The notes under the pieces were generated by a model that searched no databases, was not told the origin of the DNA, and worked only from the letters and a program-made list of their open reading frames with translations. A stretch of DNA of 64,000 bases, from NCBI GenBank assembly GCA_018266375.1, contig JAFEAO010000003.1, positions 367,310 to 431,309 of the forward strand. The letters run 5' to 3'. The translations under genes and the position numbers were made by a program. This stretch comes from Bdellovibrionales bacterium. Its GTDB lineage: Bacteria > Bdellovibrionota > UBA1018 > CAIMNF01. This document shows, in pieces, positions 32,978 through 39,951 of the stretch (position 1 is its first letter; every line of letters starts with the position of its first letter).

Positions 32978-33837
32978 CCTACGTTAATCTCAAGGAGCTC
33001 TTTAATCACCTTCGGATTGGAATGCGTGCGGCGATACGCAAGATACAGAATCCGCTTGGAGTCCCGGCCGAGGGAATGAAATTGAACGCGCTTATCGGTC
33101 AGGCCCGACTGGCAGGCGTGGAGCGGGAGCACGGTAGCGGCACCCGGAGTCTCCATCACCCAGCTGACGAGCGCGGTGAGATCGTTCCAATACACTCGGT
33201 ACACCGGCGGTGGCATGAGCTGACGGCGCACCAGCCACTCATCGACCGGATTGTTTTGCGAAGAAAGCGTTCCCCATGCGAGTTTGGTCAGCGACTCCTG
33301 CGAATTGAGAGTCACCTTCGCGCGCGGGTGGGCGACGATCCCCCAAGTCTCGGTAAAAATCGGCTTACAGATATAATCGGCGAGCTCTTCTTTATGCTCG
33401 AGAACCCCCGCGTCCATCCCGGCTTGAACGAGTTCGAAAGACACGCGAGAAAGCTGAGAGATATGCGCTTCGAGAGTCATTTCGGGATACTTCGCAGCAA
33501 CCCCGTTCCACCAGGGGAGAACGATTTCGCGCATAAAAATCTGGGGCCCGACGATGCCGAAGTGGGTGGGTTCGTCGAAGTGCCGTTTGAGTTTTTGCAG
33601 TCCTGAGTTCCAGGTGGTTAACACTTGTTCAGACAGATCGGCCATCTCACGGGCCGCAGCGGTGGGTTGGAGGCCCCGAGGGCCGCGTCGATCGAAAAGC
33701 TTAATTCCTAGTTCTCCCTCGATATTTTGCAGTCTTTTTGAGAGGGCGCCTTGCGTCAACCCGAAACGAGTAGCGACGCGCGAGAGATGCGGATCTTGAA
33801 CGAGGGCTCGGACAATCGGTAAGTGACTAAATTCCAT
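32974..33837 (-). CDS. LysR-family transcriptional regulator
   Basis: 287 residues. An N-terminal winged helix-turn-helix (LPIVRALVQDPHLSRVATRFGLTQGALSKRLQNIEGELGIKLFDRRGPRGLQPTAAA) is followed by a periplasmic-binding-protein-like effector domain. The helix-turn-helix lies closer to the N-terminus than usual by a few residues. It diverges from a small secreted-protein gene across 65 bp, the typical LysR arrangement, and a TATAG-N8-CTATA dyad sits at its own start codon. Effector unknown. Confidence 0.92.
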   Translation of the reverse strand: MEFSHLPIVRALVQDPHLSRVATRFGLTQGALSKRLQNIEGELGIKLFDRRGPRGLQPTAAAREMADLSEQVLTTWNSGLQKLKRHFDEPTHFGIVGPQIFMREIVLPWWNGVAAKYPEMTLEAHISQLSRVSFELVQAGMDAGVLEHKEELADYICKPIFTETWGIVAHPRAKVTLNSQESLTKLAWGTLSSQNNPVDEWLVRRQLMPPPVYRVYWNDLTALVSWVMETPGAATVLPLHACQSGLTDKRVQFHSLGRDSKRILYLAYRRTHSNPKVIKELLEINVG

Positions 33838-33854
33838 ATAGGAATAATACTATA
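33837..33854. promoter_or_regulatory. candidate LysR-type operator
   Basis: TATAG (33837-33841) and CTATA (33850-33854) form a dyad with an 8-base centre, starting at the LysR start codon. Length and AT-richness suit a LysR box for autorepression or control of the divergent gene. Inference. Confidence 0.35.
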
Positions 33855-33902
33855 ACAAAAAATCAATATCCTTCATAGTCTGATTCTGAGAAGACATCAT
33901 TC

Positions 33903-34361
33903 ATGAAAGCTCTCGCAATTATCACAACATTACTTGCCGGTATCGTAACGACAGGTCTTGAAGCTGACGCTCAAGTCCGCTCTAACGTCGTGCGCTCAAA
34001 TACCAATACCGTTGCAGCCCATCTCCACAATATTCAAAACCAAATCCGTGCGTGCACCGTGCTTCCTTATTCCGTGAAGAACGGCCGTAAAGTTTTGCAC
34101 GCGATCGTCAGCCACTGTCCTTCCGTGAAAGTGATCAGTAAGACTAAAGCCATCGTTAAAATCGGCGGCATGACTTTCCAAATCGTGATGCGAGAGACCG
34201 CGGATTCAGACGGCGATTTATACGACATCGTCATTCGTGAGCCGATCTCCAACGATCGCTACAAAATCCCGAACGTACTGGCATTTGGCGACGTCCTCCT
34301 CGGAGTTCTCGTCGGCGACACTTCAGGTCTCCGCATGTCGTACGTAGCCCAAATATTTTAA
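33903..34361 (+). CDS. small secreted hypothetical protein
   Basis: 152 residues, not recognised. Signal peptide MKALAIITTLLAGIVTTGLEADAQ. The mature part has two cysteines (RACTVLP, SHCPSV) and beta-rich sequence with a repeated Ser/Asn/Val opening (RSNVVRSNTNT). It is divergent from the LysR gene, so it may be the regulator's target. Confidence 0.72.
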   Translation: MKALAIITTLLAGIVTTGLEADAQVRSNVVRSNTNTVAAHLHNIQNQIRACTVLPYSVKNGRKVLHAIVSHCPSVKVISKTKAIVKIGGMTFQIVMRETADSDGDLYDIVIREPISNDRYKIPNVLAFGDVLLGVLVGDTSGLRMSYVAQIF

Positions 34362-34363
34362 TT

Positions 34364-34382
34364 CCTCGTGTGGCCCGCGAGG
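34364..34382. terminator. possible bidirectional terminator hairpin
   Basis: CCTCG (34364-34368) pairs with CGAGG (34378-34382) between the convergent secreted-protein and thioesterase genes; on the + strand it is followed by GTTAAACAATTTTT. A weak candidate. Confidence 0.4.
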
Positions 34383-34383
34383 G

Positions 34384-34911
34384 TTAAACAATTTTTCTAT
34401 GCTCGTTGAACCTCTGAAGTTGATCGAGCGTTAATCGGTGAAAAACCCCTTGTGCCGAAACATAAGGGGTTTTTTCTTTGTCCGCATCATCGCCCGAACC
34501 GTAGACGGTGCATTCTACTTCCACGATTTTTTCGGCTACTTTTTTGATGTGCGAGTACACATCCACCGTCGCACCCAGCGGAATCGTACGGCCGTAGTGA
34601 AGGGTCAGAGTTTGAGTTACACAAGTGTGCTTTCCGTGCCAAACGCAAACGCCCAAGACTTCGTCAAGCAATCCCGCGGTCGCGCCGCCGTGGACATGAC
34701 CCGGAGGCCCTTCGCAAATCGGGAGGAATGAAACTCGAGTGACCATGAAACCGGGATAAGACGCGTGCTCGCGGTGTTCCACCTTGTAGAGCGGGCTTTT
34801 GTGCCCGGAGACAAAACTTCGTTCCCAATTCGGAAAACTCGGCGTGAGCAGAGTGCCTTCAGCGAATTCGAAAACCGGTTGGACCTGGTGCGGAAGTTTG
34901 GGTGAGGCCAT
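34384..34911 (-). CDS. hotdog-fold acyl-CoA thioesterase (PaaI/4HBT-like)
   Basis: 175 residues from ATG 34911. The hotdog signature GPPGHVHGGATAGLLDEVLGVCVW gives the long central helix with the catalytic acidic residue, followed by the strand pair TQTLTLHYGRTIPLG and VECTVYG. Such proteins hydrolyse acyl-CoA thioesters in the cytosol. The reading frame continues upstream into the neighbouring flavoprotein gene but that extension is Arg/Gly-rich shadow sequence, so the internal ATG is used. The flavoprotein gene lies 32 bp upstream on the same strand. Confidence 0.87.
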   Translation of the reverse strand: MASPKLPHQVQPVFEFAEGTLLTPSFPNWERSFVSGHKSPLYKVEHREHASYPGFMVTRVSFLPICEGPPGHVHGGATAGLLDEVLGVCVWHGKHTCVTQTLTLHYGRTIPLGATVDVYSHIKKVAEKIVEVECTVYGSGDDADKEKTPYVSAQGVFHRLTLDQLQRFNEHRKIV

Positions 34912-34943
34912 GACCTTATTGTAGCATATCGCATGAAATGAGT

Positions 34944-36161
34944 TTAAACAGCCGCCGCCGCCGCCGCGGCCGAAGCCCAGGCCCATTGAAAGTTGTAACC
35001 GCCGAGCCAACCGGTGACGTCCACGACTTCGCCGATAAAATAGAGGCCGGGCACCTTCTTGCACTCCATTGTTTTTGAAGAGAGCTCGTTGGTATCGACG
35101 CCGCCTCGCGTGACCTCAGCCTTGCTGTATCCAACCGTGCCGGACGGAACGAGGGTCCACGCGTGCAAGTGCTGGCTAAATTCCTTTAATGCCGCATCCG
35201 GGACGTTGCTGATCCCGGTCTGCGCAAATTGAGCGGCCGACGGAAAGTAGATCTCGTAAAACCGTTCGGCAAGGCGTGCGGGAAAGTGCTCGGCCAAATG
35301 GTTTTTGACCAAAGAGTTTGATTTGGCTTTTTTCTTCGAAACAAACCATTCGAAGGCATCGAGTTCAGGTAGGAGATTGAACACGACTTTGTCGCCTTTG
35401 TTCCAATGCAGCGATGCTTGCAGGGTCGCTGGACCGCTGAGTCCGGCATGGGTAAAAAGAACATTTTCCCGAAAACTGATCCCGTTAGTGGTGGTGACGG
35501 TATCGACCGACAGTCCAGCGAGATCGCCGAACGCTTCCGCGTCCCGGCGAGACAGTGTAAAGCCATCAAGTGCCGCTCGCGTGGGCACGAGCTTCAATCC
35601 AAACTGCTTGGCGACATCATAGCCAAAGCCGGTTGCACCGATCTTCGGGATCGAGAGCCCGCCGGTTGCGATGACGAGTGACTCGCAGGTGTAGGTGTCT
35701 TCCGACGTGCCGACCTGAAAGCGCGCCTGGCCTCGATCGGTAGAAAGTTGCTGAATGCTGCGGATCTGAGTGTTGAGTTGAATGCGCGCGCCGGATTCGT
35801 CGCACTCGGATTTGAGCAAATCCACGATCTGCTGGGCGGATTCGTTGCAAAATTGCTGGCCGAGTTTTTTTTCGTGATAAGCGATTCCGTGTTTATTAAT
35901 GAGCTCGATAAAATCCCAAGGCGAAAAACGTGCCATCGCTGATTTGCAAAAATGCGGGTTCTGCGACACGTATTGGTTTGAAGTCGCGCCCAGATTGGTG
36001 AAGTTGCATCGTCCACCTCCCGAGATCAGGATCTTGCCGCCGAGTTTGCGGGCGTGATCGATGACGAGTGCGGTACGGCCGCGAAAGGCAGCGCGGCTGG
36101 CGCAGAACATTCCGGCGCCGCCGGCGCCGATGATAATCACGTCATGATGGGTTTGGGACAC
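34944..36161 (-). CDS. HI0933/YhiN-family flavoprotein with a poly-alanine tail
   Basis: NAD(P)/FAD-dependent oxidoreductase family of unknown substrate. HHDVIIIGAGGAGMFCASRAAFRG is the FAD-binding Rossmann motif; GGKILISGGGRCNFTN and the late GEVVDVTGWLGGYNFQWAWASA are HI0933-family signatures. About 405 residues from GTG 36161, the usual length; the frame extends further upstream but that part is not like the family. The C-terminus ends in eight alanines in a row encoded by GCN repeats, then Val-stop, which looks like codon-repeat expansion over the usual ending. Confidence 0.9.
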   Translation of the reverse strand: MSQTHHDVIIIGAGGAGMFCASRAAFRGRTALVIDHARKLGGKILISGGGRCNFTNLGATSNQYVSQNPHFCKSAMARFSPWDFIELINKHGIAYHEKKLGQQFCNESAQQIVDLLKSECDESGARIQLNTQIRSIQQLSTDRGQARFQVGTSEDTYTCESLVIATGGLSIPKIGATGFGYDVAKQFGLKLVPTRAALDGFTLSRRDAEAFGDLAGLSVDTVTTTNGISFRENVLFTHAGLSGPATLQASLHWNKGDKVVFNLLPELDAFEWFVSKKKAKSNSLVKNHLAEHFPARLAERFYEIYFPSAAQFAQTGISNVPDAALKEFSQHLHAWTLVPSGTVGYSKAEVTRGGVDTNELSSKTMECKKVPGLYFIGEVVDVTGWLGGYNFQWAWASAAAAAAAV

Positions 36162-36340
36162 GCCGGGGATTGTATCAAATCCGGCCAAACTCCGCCCGTG
36201 AATTTGTTTGGTTTGAAATAATCCGGGCCGGTGTGTACGTCGCCGTTCTTGGATTTTATTACTTGATTTTAATGGTTGGCAACGATATAACGCCGCCATC
36301 GAAAACGGATGTGTGATTCTGAGAGTGCAAAAGGGGATCG

Positions 36341-36874
36341 ATGTTGAAACGTTTGAGTGCAGTCGGTGGGGTAGTTTGGTTCATGTTTTCGGCAAATGCG
36401 TTCGCGCAAAGCCCGGTTCCGAACGATGTTCCGAGAATGCCCGATCCCAACATGACTCCCGGAAGCTTATGCGCCGAGGGCAACACTTATCGCTATCCGG
36501 AACACATCCGTTACTGCGCCCGCGACGTCGATGTTTATCTCAAAGAACAGATTTTTCATCGCTACGGCCAGAAATACAACAACTTCAAAAACTACAAGCG
36601 CGCGCATTTCAAAATGGATCACTTCATCCCGCTTTGCATGGGTGGCTCAAACAACCCAAACAATATTTGGCCTCAGCATCAAACAATTTACCCGCAAACC
36701 GATCAGATCGAAGATTTGCTTTGCATCGGAATGTCCAAAGGATTGTTGAAGCAGGCGCAGGCCGTACGGATGATCATGCAAGTAAAACGCAATCTCGCGG
36801 TTGCGCCTCAGATGCGAAACCAACTTCATCAAATGTACGGGCGTTTTCTAGGGTGGGACGGATCGGAACCGTAA
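36341..36874 (+). CDS. secreted HNH-type nuclease
   Basis: 177 residues. Signal peptide (MLKRLSAVGGVVWFMFSANAFAQ). The core KMDHFIPLCMGGSNNPNNIWPQ is an HNH/beta-beta-alpha-metal motif: Asp-His (H94) then the Gly-Gly-Ser-Asn turn and NxxNIWPQ. It should be a metal-dependent endonuclease acting in the periplasm or outside the cell, for nucleotide scavenging or attack on foreign DNA. Cysteines around the motif suggest disulfides. AAGGGGA lies 5 bases before the ATG. No immunity gene is seen next to it, consistent with export. Confidence 0.83.
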   Translation: MLKRLSAVGGVVWFMFSANAFAQSPVPNDVPRMPDPNMTPGSLCAEGNTYRYPEHIRYCARDVDVYLKEQIFHRYGQKYNNFKNYKRAHFKMDHFIPLCMGGSNNPNNIWPQHQTIYPQTDQIEDLLCIGMSKGLLKQAQAVRMIMQVKRNLAVAPQMRNQLHQMYGRFLGWDGSEP

Positions 36875-36883
36875 CGGCGGCCG

Positions 36884-37375
36884 CTAAGCCTTCTTGAGGA
36901 AACAAGTCTTCAACACCAGCGTCCCGCCGCCGATATTGCACTCGATGATATCGGGATCGTCGACCAAATGAATTTTTTTAATCAAGGTGCCGCGTTTCAA
37001 ATCGTTCGAGCCACCTTTGACTTTGAGATCTTTGATCACGGTCACCGCGTCGCCTTCCTGGAGAACGGCACCGTTTGAATCCTTGACGATTACGCCGGCT
37101 GATGCGTTCGAGTCTAAAAGTTTCACGATATTTTCGAGCCACTGGCGGGCCTCATCCGCAGCGTCAAACCAACGGTTGGTTTCCATTCCCAAGTCTTCGA
37201 CGATGGACGTGCTTTGGGTGAGATATTGACGGGCTTCGGAAATCACGTGGGCACGTTGATCCGCGTTAGTTGAATTGATAAATTTTTGAATCGTCGCTTC
37301 ATCTTGCCCAACATCGGTATCGGCCAGGTAAGTGGAGAGGAATTGCTTGAGTTGAGACAGGTTTTGGAGTTGCAC
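36884..37375 (-). CDS. PhnA-domain protein with an extra helical N-terminal domain
   Basis: 163 residues. The last ~65 (VKDSNGAVLQEGDAVTVIKDLKVKGGSNDLKRGTLIKKIHLVDD…) are a PhnA C-terminal domain, an SH3-like fold; despite the name its link to phosphonate use is unproven. The N-terminal PhnA zinc ribbon is missing. In its place are ~95 helical residues (LSQLKQFLSTYLADTDVGQDEATIQKFI…) that loosely recall CdiI-type immunity proteins; that resemblance is a weak inference. The gene lies just outside the tRNA-Cys element boundary at 37451. Confidence 0.75.
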   Translation of the reverse strand: MQLQNLSQLKQFLSTYLADTDVGQDEATIQKFINSTNADQRAHVISEARQYLTQSTSIVEDLGMETNRWFDAADEARQWLENIVKLLDSNASAGVIVKDSNGAVLQEGDAVTVIKDLKVKGGSNDLKRGTLIKKIHLVDDPDIIECNIGGGTLVLKTCFLKKA

Positions 37376-37450
37376 CCCTCTACGTTACATCGGGGCAGCG
37401 GGTTTTGGAAGTTGGCTTTGGAGTCTGTATGAGGCTCTCGGGTATGAACC

Positions 37451-37467
37451 ATTTTAAATTGGAGGTG
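37451..37467. repeat. distal attachment-site-like repeat (17 bp)
   Basis: ATTTTAAATTGGAGGTG occurs here and, in the same orientation, at 39700-39716, where it covers the 3' end of tRNA-Cys plus flank. A perfect 17-bp match 2.25 kb away beside a tRNA fits the two att sites of an integrated element. Confidence 0.7.
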
Positions 37468-37526
37468 ACGGTAGAGCAGGGGATAAGTGCCCGAAACTCC
37501 TCACTTCCAAAATCAGGTTACTACCG

Positions 37527-37940
37527 TTACTTTATATTATGAATGATGTCAGATTGGGTATCGGAAGAACTTTTCATCATATTGTATAGCATCTTAATCG
37601 CCTTGTGACGACGATCCATATACATCTGTAAACGGATTTGCGTAACTTCAGACAAGTTACTCAGTGAATCCTGCTCTTCTTCCAATAAGGTCTTGATTTG
37701 ATCCAATCCGGCAGATCGTAATTCCCGGGACGAAGTTTGGGTGGTACACAGACATCCATCCGAATATTCGCCCAAGGTGACCATTCCGCTGAAGATCAGG
37801 CTTTTTTTCTTACATTGTATTTCGCAGGTTTCACGACCACCATCAATTTTGGCATCTCCATAAAATTTGGTTTCAGAGGCACAGCCGGCTACAATCATTA
37901 ACACCGCTGCAATCAGGACGAGATAGTACGAATTTCTCAT
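37527..37940 (-). CDS. small lipoprotein of unknown function
   Basis: 137 residues from ATG 37940. Lipobox LMIVAGC; the mature part holds cysteine pairs (ETCEIQCKKK, GCLCTTQ) followed by a long helical, Gln/Leu/Met-rich segment to the end. AGGAG lies 12 bases upstream of the chosen ATG; a further in-frame ATG at 37973 would weaken the signal. It is the only apparently intact gene in the tRNA-Cys-flanked element, so it may be element cargo. Confidence 0.65.
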   Translation of the reverse strand: MRNSYYLVLIAAVLMIVAGCASETKFYGDAKIDGGRETCEIQCKKKSLIFSGMVTLGEYSDGCLCTTQTSSRELRSAGLDQIKTLLEEEQDSLSNLSEVTQIRLQMYMDRRHKAIKMLYNMMKSSSDTQSDIIHNIK

Positions 37941-37973
37941 GGGGTTGTTTACTCCTAAAAAAATAGTGCGCAA

Positions 37974-38195
37974 GTCGAAGGAATAGATAAACCACTTAAC
38001 ACACCTTGCACAGTTGTTGTTTTTGGGTTCGAGGCCTATCCTGAACTCTAAGTTCTTACCCCAATAGAATTACAGTCTTTGTATGCCATTTACAAGAACC
38101 GCGACTTTAAGCGTTTAGGTTTGCTGGGATTTGCTGATTTTTGATTTCGGATCTCAGGGACTTTAATGGCGGAAACTGCACAATCGCAGATCCTT
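37974..38195. other. non-coding stretch inside the tRNA-Cys element
   Basis: About 220 bp of low-GC DNA with no ORF or motif I can support. I searched the minus strand for the missing C-terminal half of the integrase (HxLRH-type motif) and saw none. Confidence 0.4.
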
Positions 38196-38216
38196 TCAAC
38201 CCCTTTTTTACGGACA
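38196..38216 (-). repeat. right end of a truncated IS (matches 38884-38904 in inverse orientation)
   Basis: Read on the minus strand this 21-mer begins TGTCCGTAAAAAAGGGG; the sequence at 38884-38904 on the plus strand begins TGTTCGGAATTAAGGGG. 17 of 21 positions agree. Each lies just after the stop of a transposase fragment, as IS ends do. Confidence 0.55.
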
Positions 38217-38223
38217 CAAAGAT

Positions 38224-38353
38224 TTAAGTAGACACGGCGTGTTGGGTGGCGAGTCCTGCCTGCCAATCTCGGATAAACATCTCGGGGCTGCGGTTGCCAA
38301 GCGAGCCGTGAAGGCGTCGGTCCTTGTAAAACGTAATAAATCTCACCACGGCA
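38224..38353 (-). pseudogene. IS3-type transposase, C-terminal remnant
   Basis: Reading the minus strand gives about 43 in-frame codons ending TAA: AVVRFITFYKDRRLHGSLGN then RSPEMFIRDWQAG and a short tail. This is the end of an IS3-family OrfB integrase domain. It is too short for the usual ORF cut-off. The 5' part is lost where it meets the oppositely oriented transposase fragment at about 38350. The homologous plus-strand copy reads AIVNFVEFYNNRRLHGAIGK, so the two came from related but distinct elements. Confidence 0.75.
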
Positions 38354-38881
38354 TTGTATACGTCCACATTTGATTTAAAACACGTTTTTATTCACGGCGA
38401 GAATGCGTGGTGCTATGCGCTCTCATTTATCGACGTATTTTCAAAAAAAATCGTGGGCTATGCTATCGGTAAGACGATTAAGGCCGGCACCTTAATTTTA
38501 ACCTTACAATCAGCCTTGCTTGAAGAAAGAGTAGCGCACGACCATCCGCTGCAAATTCGATCAGATAATGGGCCTCAGATGTCATCAAACCGATTCCATT
38601 TTTATCTAAAAAAGCTAGAGTGCAAACTCACCCACGAGTTTATTCCGCCAAGAACTCCAAATCGAAATGCGTATATCGAGTCATTTTTTTCAATTTTAGA
38701 AAAAACAGTGATCGAGACTCGGTATTTTAATATCTATCACGACGCCTATGAAGCAATCGTTAACTTCGTTGAGTTTTATAACAATCGACGGTTGCATGGC
38801 GCGATCGGCAAGATGAGCCCAATGACATTTATTAAAAAATTCGAAATGGGCGAGATCAAAGGCTTCAAAATCTCAGTGTGA
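38354..38881 (+). pseudogene. IS3-family transposase (OrfB), 5'-truncated
   Basis: 175 residues covering the DDE integrase core: first aspartate in TFDLKHVFI, second in QIRSDNGPQ, glutamate in NAYIESFFSILE, then the C-terminal NNRRLHGAIG and SPMTFI. The usual N-terminal helix-turn-helix portion of OrfB and all of OrfA are missing, and there is no proper start codon (TTG or none). The catalytic core reads intact, but without the DNA-binding part it should be inactive. It is head-to-head with the minus-strand remnant. Confidence 0.85.
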
Positions 38882-38883
38882 AC

Positions 38884-38904
38884 TGTTCGGAATTAAGGGG
38901 TTGA
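38884..38904 (+). repeat. right end of the plus-strand IS remnant
   Basis: Lies 2 bases after the transposase stop. It matches the inverse copy at 38196-38216. The integrase remnant resumes immediately after it, so this is the insertion junction. Confidence 0.55.
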
Positions 38905-39134
38905 CGGGATTCCAGCGCATGGAGTTCTCCAGAGCGCATTCCCGTCATGAGTGCCGCCGCCCAAATCTCCTTCCACTCGTGTTGAAATTCATGCGTGTTT
39001 TTTACGAGCGTCTGAATTTCTTGGAGTGTGAGGATTTCGGGTTTCTTCTCGGTTTCGCGATAGAGAGCGTTCGTCATTCCAACATTTTTTCCGGGCTTGA
39101 TATGGCTGGTGTGTCTGGCAAGCGACGATAGCAA
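38905..39134 (-). pseudogene. tyrosine recombinase/integrase, truncated fragment
   Basis: The minus strand encodes EKKPEILTLQEIQTLVKNTHEF … EIWAAALMTGMRSGELHALE, the start of the catalytic domain of a phage-type tyrosine recombinase, including the first catalytic arginine in TGMRSGE. The frame is cut at about 38905 by the IS end, so the HxxR and tyrosine parts are missing; the N-terminal core-binding domain is also not recognisable upstream. Its position 0.57 kb from tRNA-Cys is that of an integrase beside its attachment site. Confidence 0.78.
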
Positions 39135-39711
39135 ACCTCGTTCTGGGGCTTTGCTACGCCCACGGCATATCTTAATTCCTGGTATTTTTCGTGCCGTCTA
39201 CTGGTCAATAAAAACTCTTCAAAAGTAATTTGGAAAACGGGATCCGATCGGCTAGTGAAATCGCCGCGCCTCCTCTGGAAACACCGAAATAGGTTTCCAA
39301 TGCACACGAAGGACGTCGCGCACGCAATGTTCAATGCGGGCGAGACACTCGCGTGAATGGCAATCCCGGATCTCCGAGATGTTCAGGCCGAGTTCGGCAA
39401 CGGCCGCGATCAACATCAAACGCACTAGTAGTTCGTACATGGTCATCCTCCATCAGGTTCCCAGATTCATGTTTTGTTCGTTCGATGAAAATCAGGCGGA
39501 AGACACCGCAAATCCTAGGCGCTGACCGTTTTGGCGTAGTAACCAAATGTTTACTACGGGCCATTTACTACAAACGGTTGCAACACCCGTGATTTTGGGT
39601 GATTTCGGTGGATAACGAGCGTGACTTGCGATCGGCTCATCCTTGGTATGTTGTTGGTTTTATTGATTGTGGTAGTTCCTGCCGAGAATCTCGCGCAGGA
39701 TTTTAAATTGG
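39135..39711. other. region between integrase remnant and tRNA-Cys
   Basis: Mostly without recognisable genes. It holds one small ORF with a good ribosome-binding site (39252-39440, listed separately) and otherwise no motif, repeat or ORF I can support. It is the expected place for the decayed N-terminal part of the integrase. Confidence 0.4.
39252..39440 (-). CDS. possible small ORF in the element
   Basis: 62 residues starting MYELLVRLMLIAAVAELGLN, not recognised. The reason to list it is GGAGG seven bases before the ATG at 39440, a better signal than most genes here have. Two cysteine-containing helices follow. It could be a small element gene or chance. Confidence 0.3.
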   Translation of the reverse strand: MYELLVRLMLIAAVAELGLNISEIRDCHSRECLARIEHCVRDVLRVHWKPISVFPEEARRFH

Positions 39712-39716
39712 AGGTG
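39700..39716. repeat. tRNA-proximal attachment-site-like repeat (17 bp)
   Basis: Same 17-mer as 37451-37467. The last five bases (39712-39716) are the 3' terminal bases of tRNA-Cys; the other twelve lie just downstream of the tRNA. Confidence 0.7.
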
Positions 39717-39784
39717 CGGGTCGGAATCGAACCGACCAACAATGGTTTTGCAAACCATGCCATTAGCCACTCTGGTACCGCACC
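39712..39784 (-). tRNA. tRNA-Cys (GCA)
   Basis: The minus strand folds as a complete 73-base tRNA: acceptor GGTGCGG/CCGCACC perfectly paired with discriminator T, D arm CCA…TGG, anticodon stem ATGGT/ACCAT with loop TTGCAAA (anticodon GCA, cysteine), and T arm GTCGG-TTCGATT-CCGAC. CCA is not encoded. Discriminator U is typical of tRNA-Cys. It carries an attachment-site repeat at its 3' end. Confidence 0.95.
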
Positions 39785-39951
39785 TCAAAAAATCAATCGG
39801 TTAGAGTTTTCCCATAATAGCACTTGTTCGGTTATTGCGTCAAAAAATGATGCAAAACTAAAGTCGGAACTTCGCCAAGTCGTCAATATCTTATCTCTAT
39901 CGCGGGTTGGCGGACTAACGGCAAACTAAAAGGGTGGAGGATCCGCGTTTC

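Noticed and set aside
38996..39330. overlapping minus-strand frames near 39074-39334 as a fuller integrase
   Set aside because: Reading the other frames gives no core-binding-domain sequence; only the 38905-39134 frame shows recombinase motifs.
39331..39564. 77-residue minus-strand ORF near the tRNA
   Set aside because: No ribosome-binding site, no motif, and composition like random sequence.
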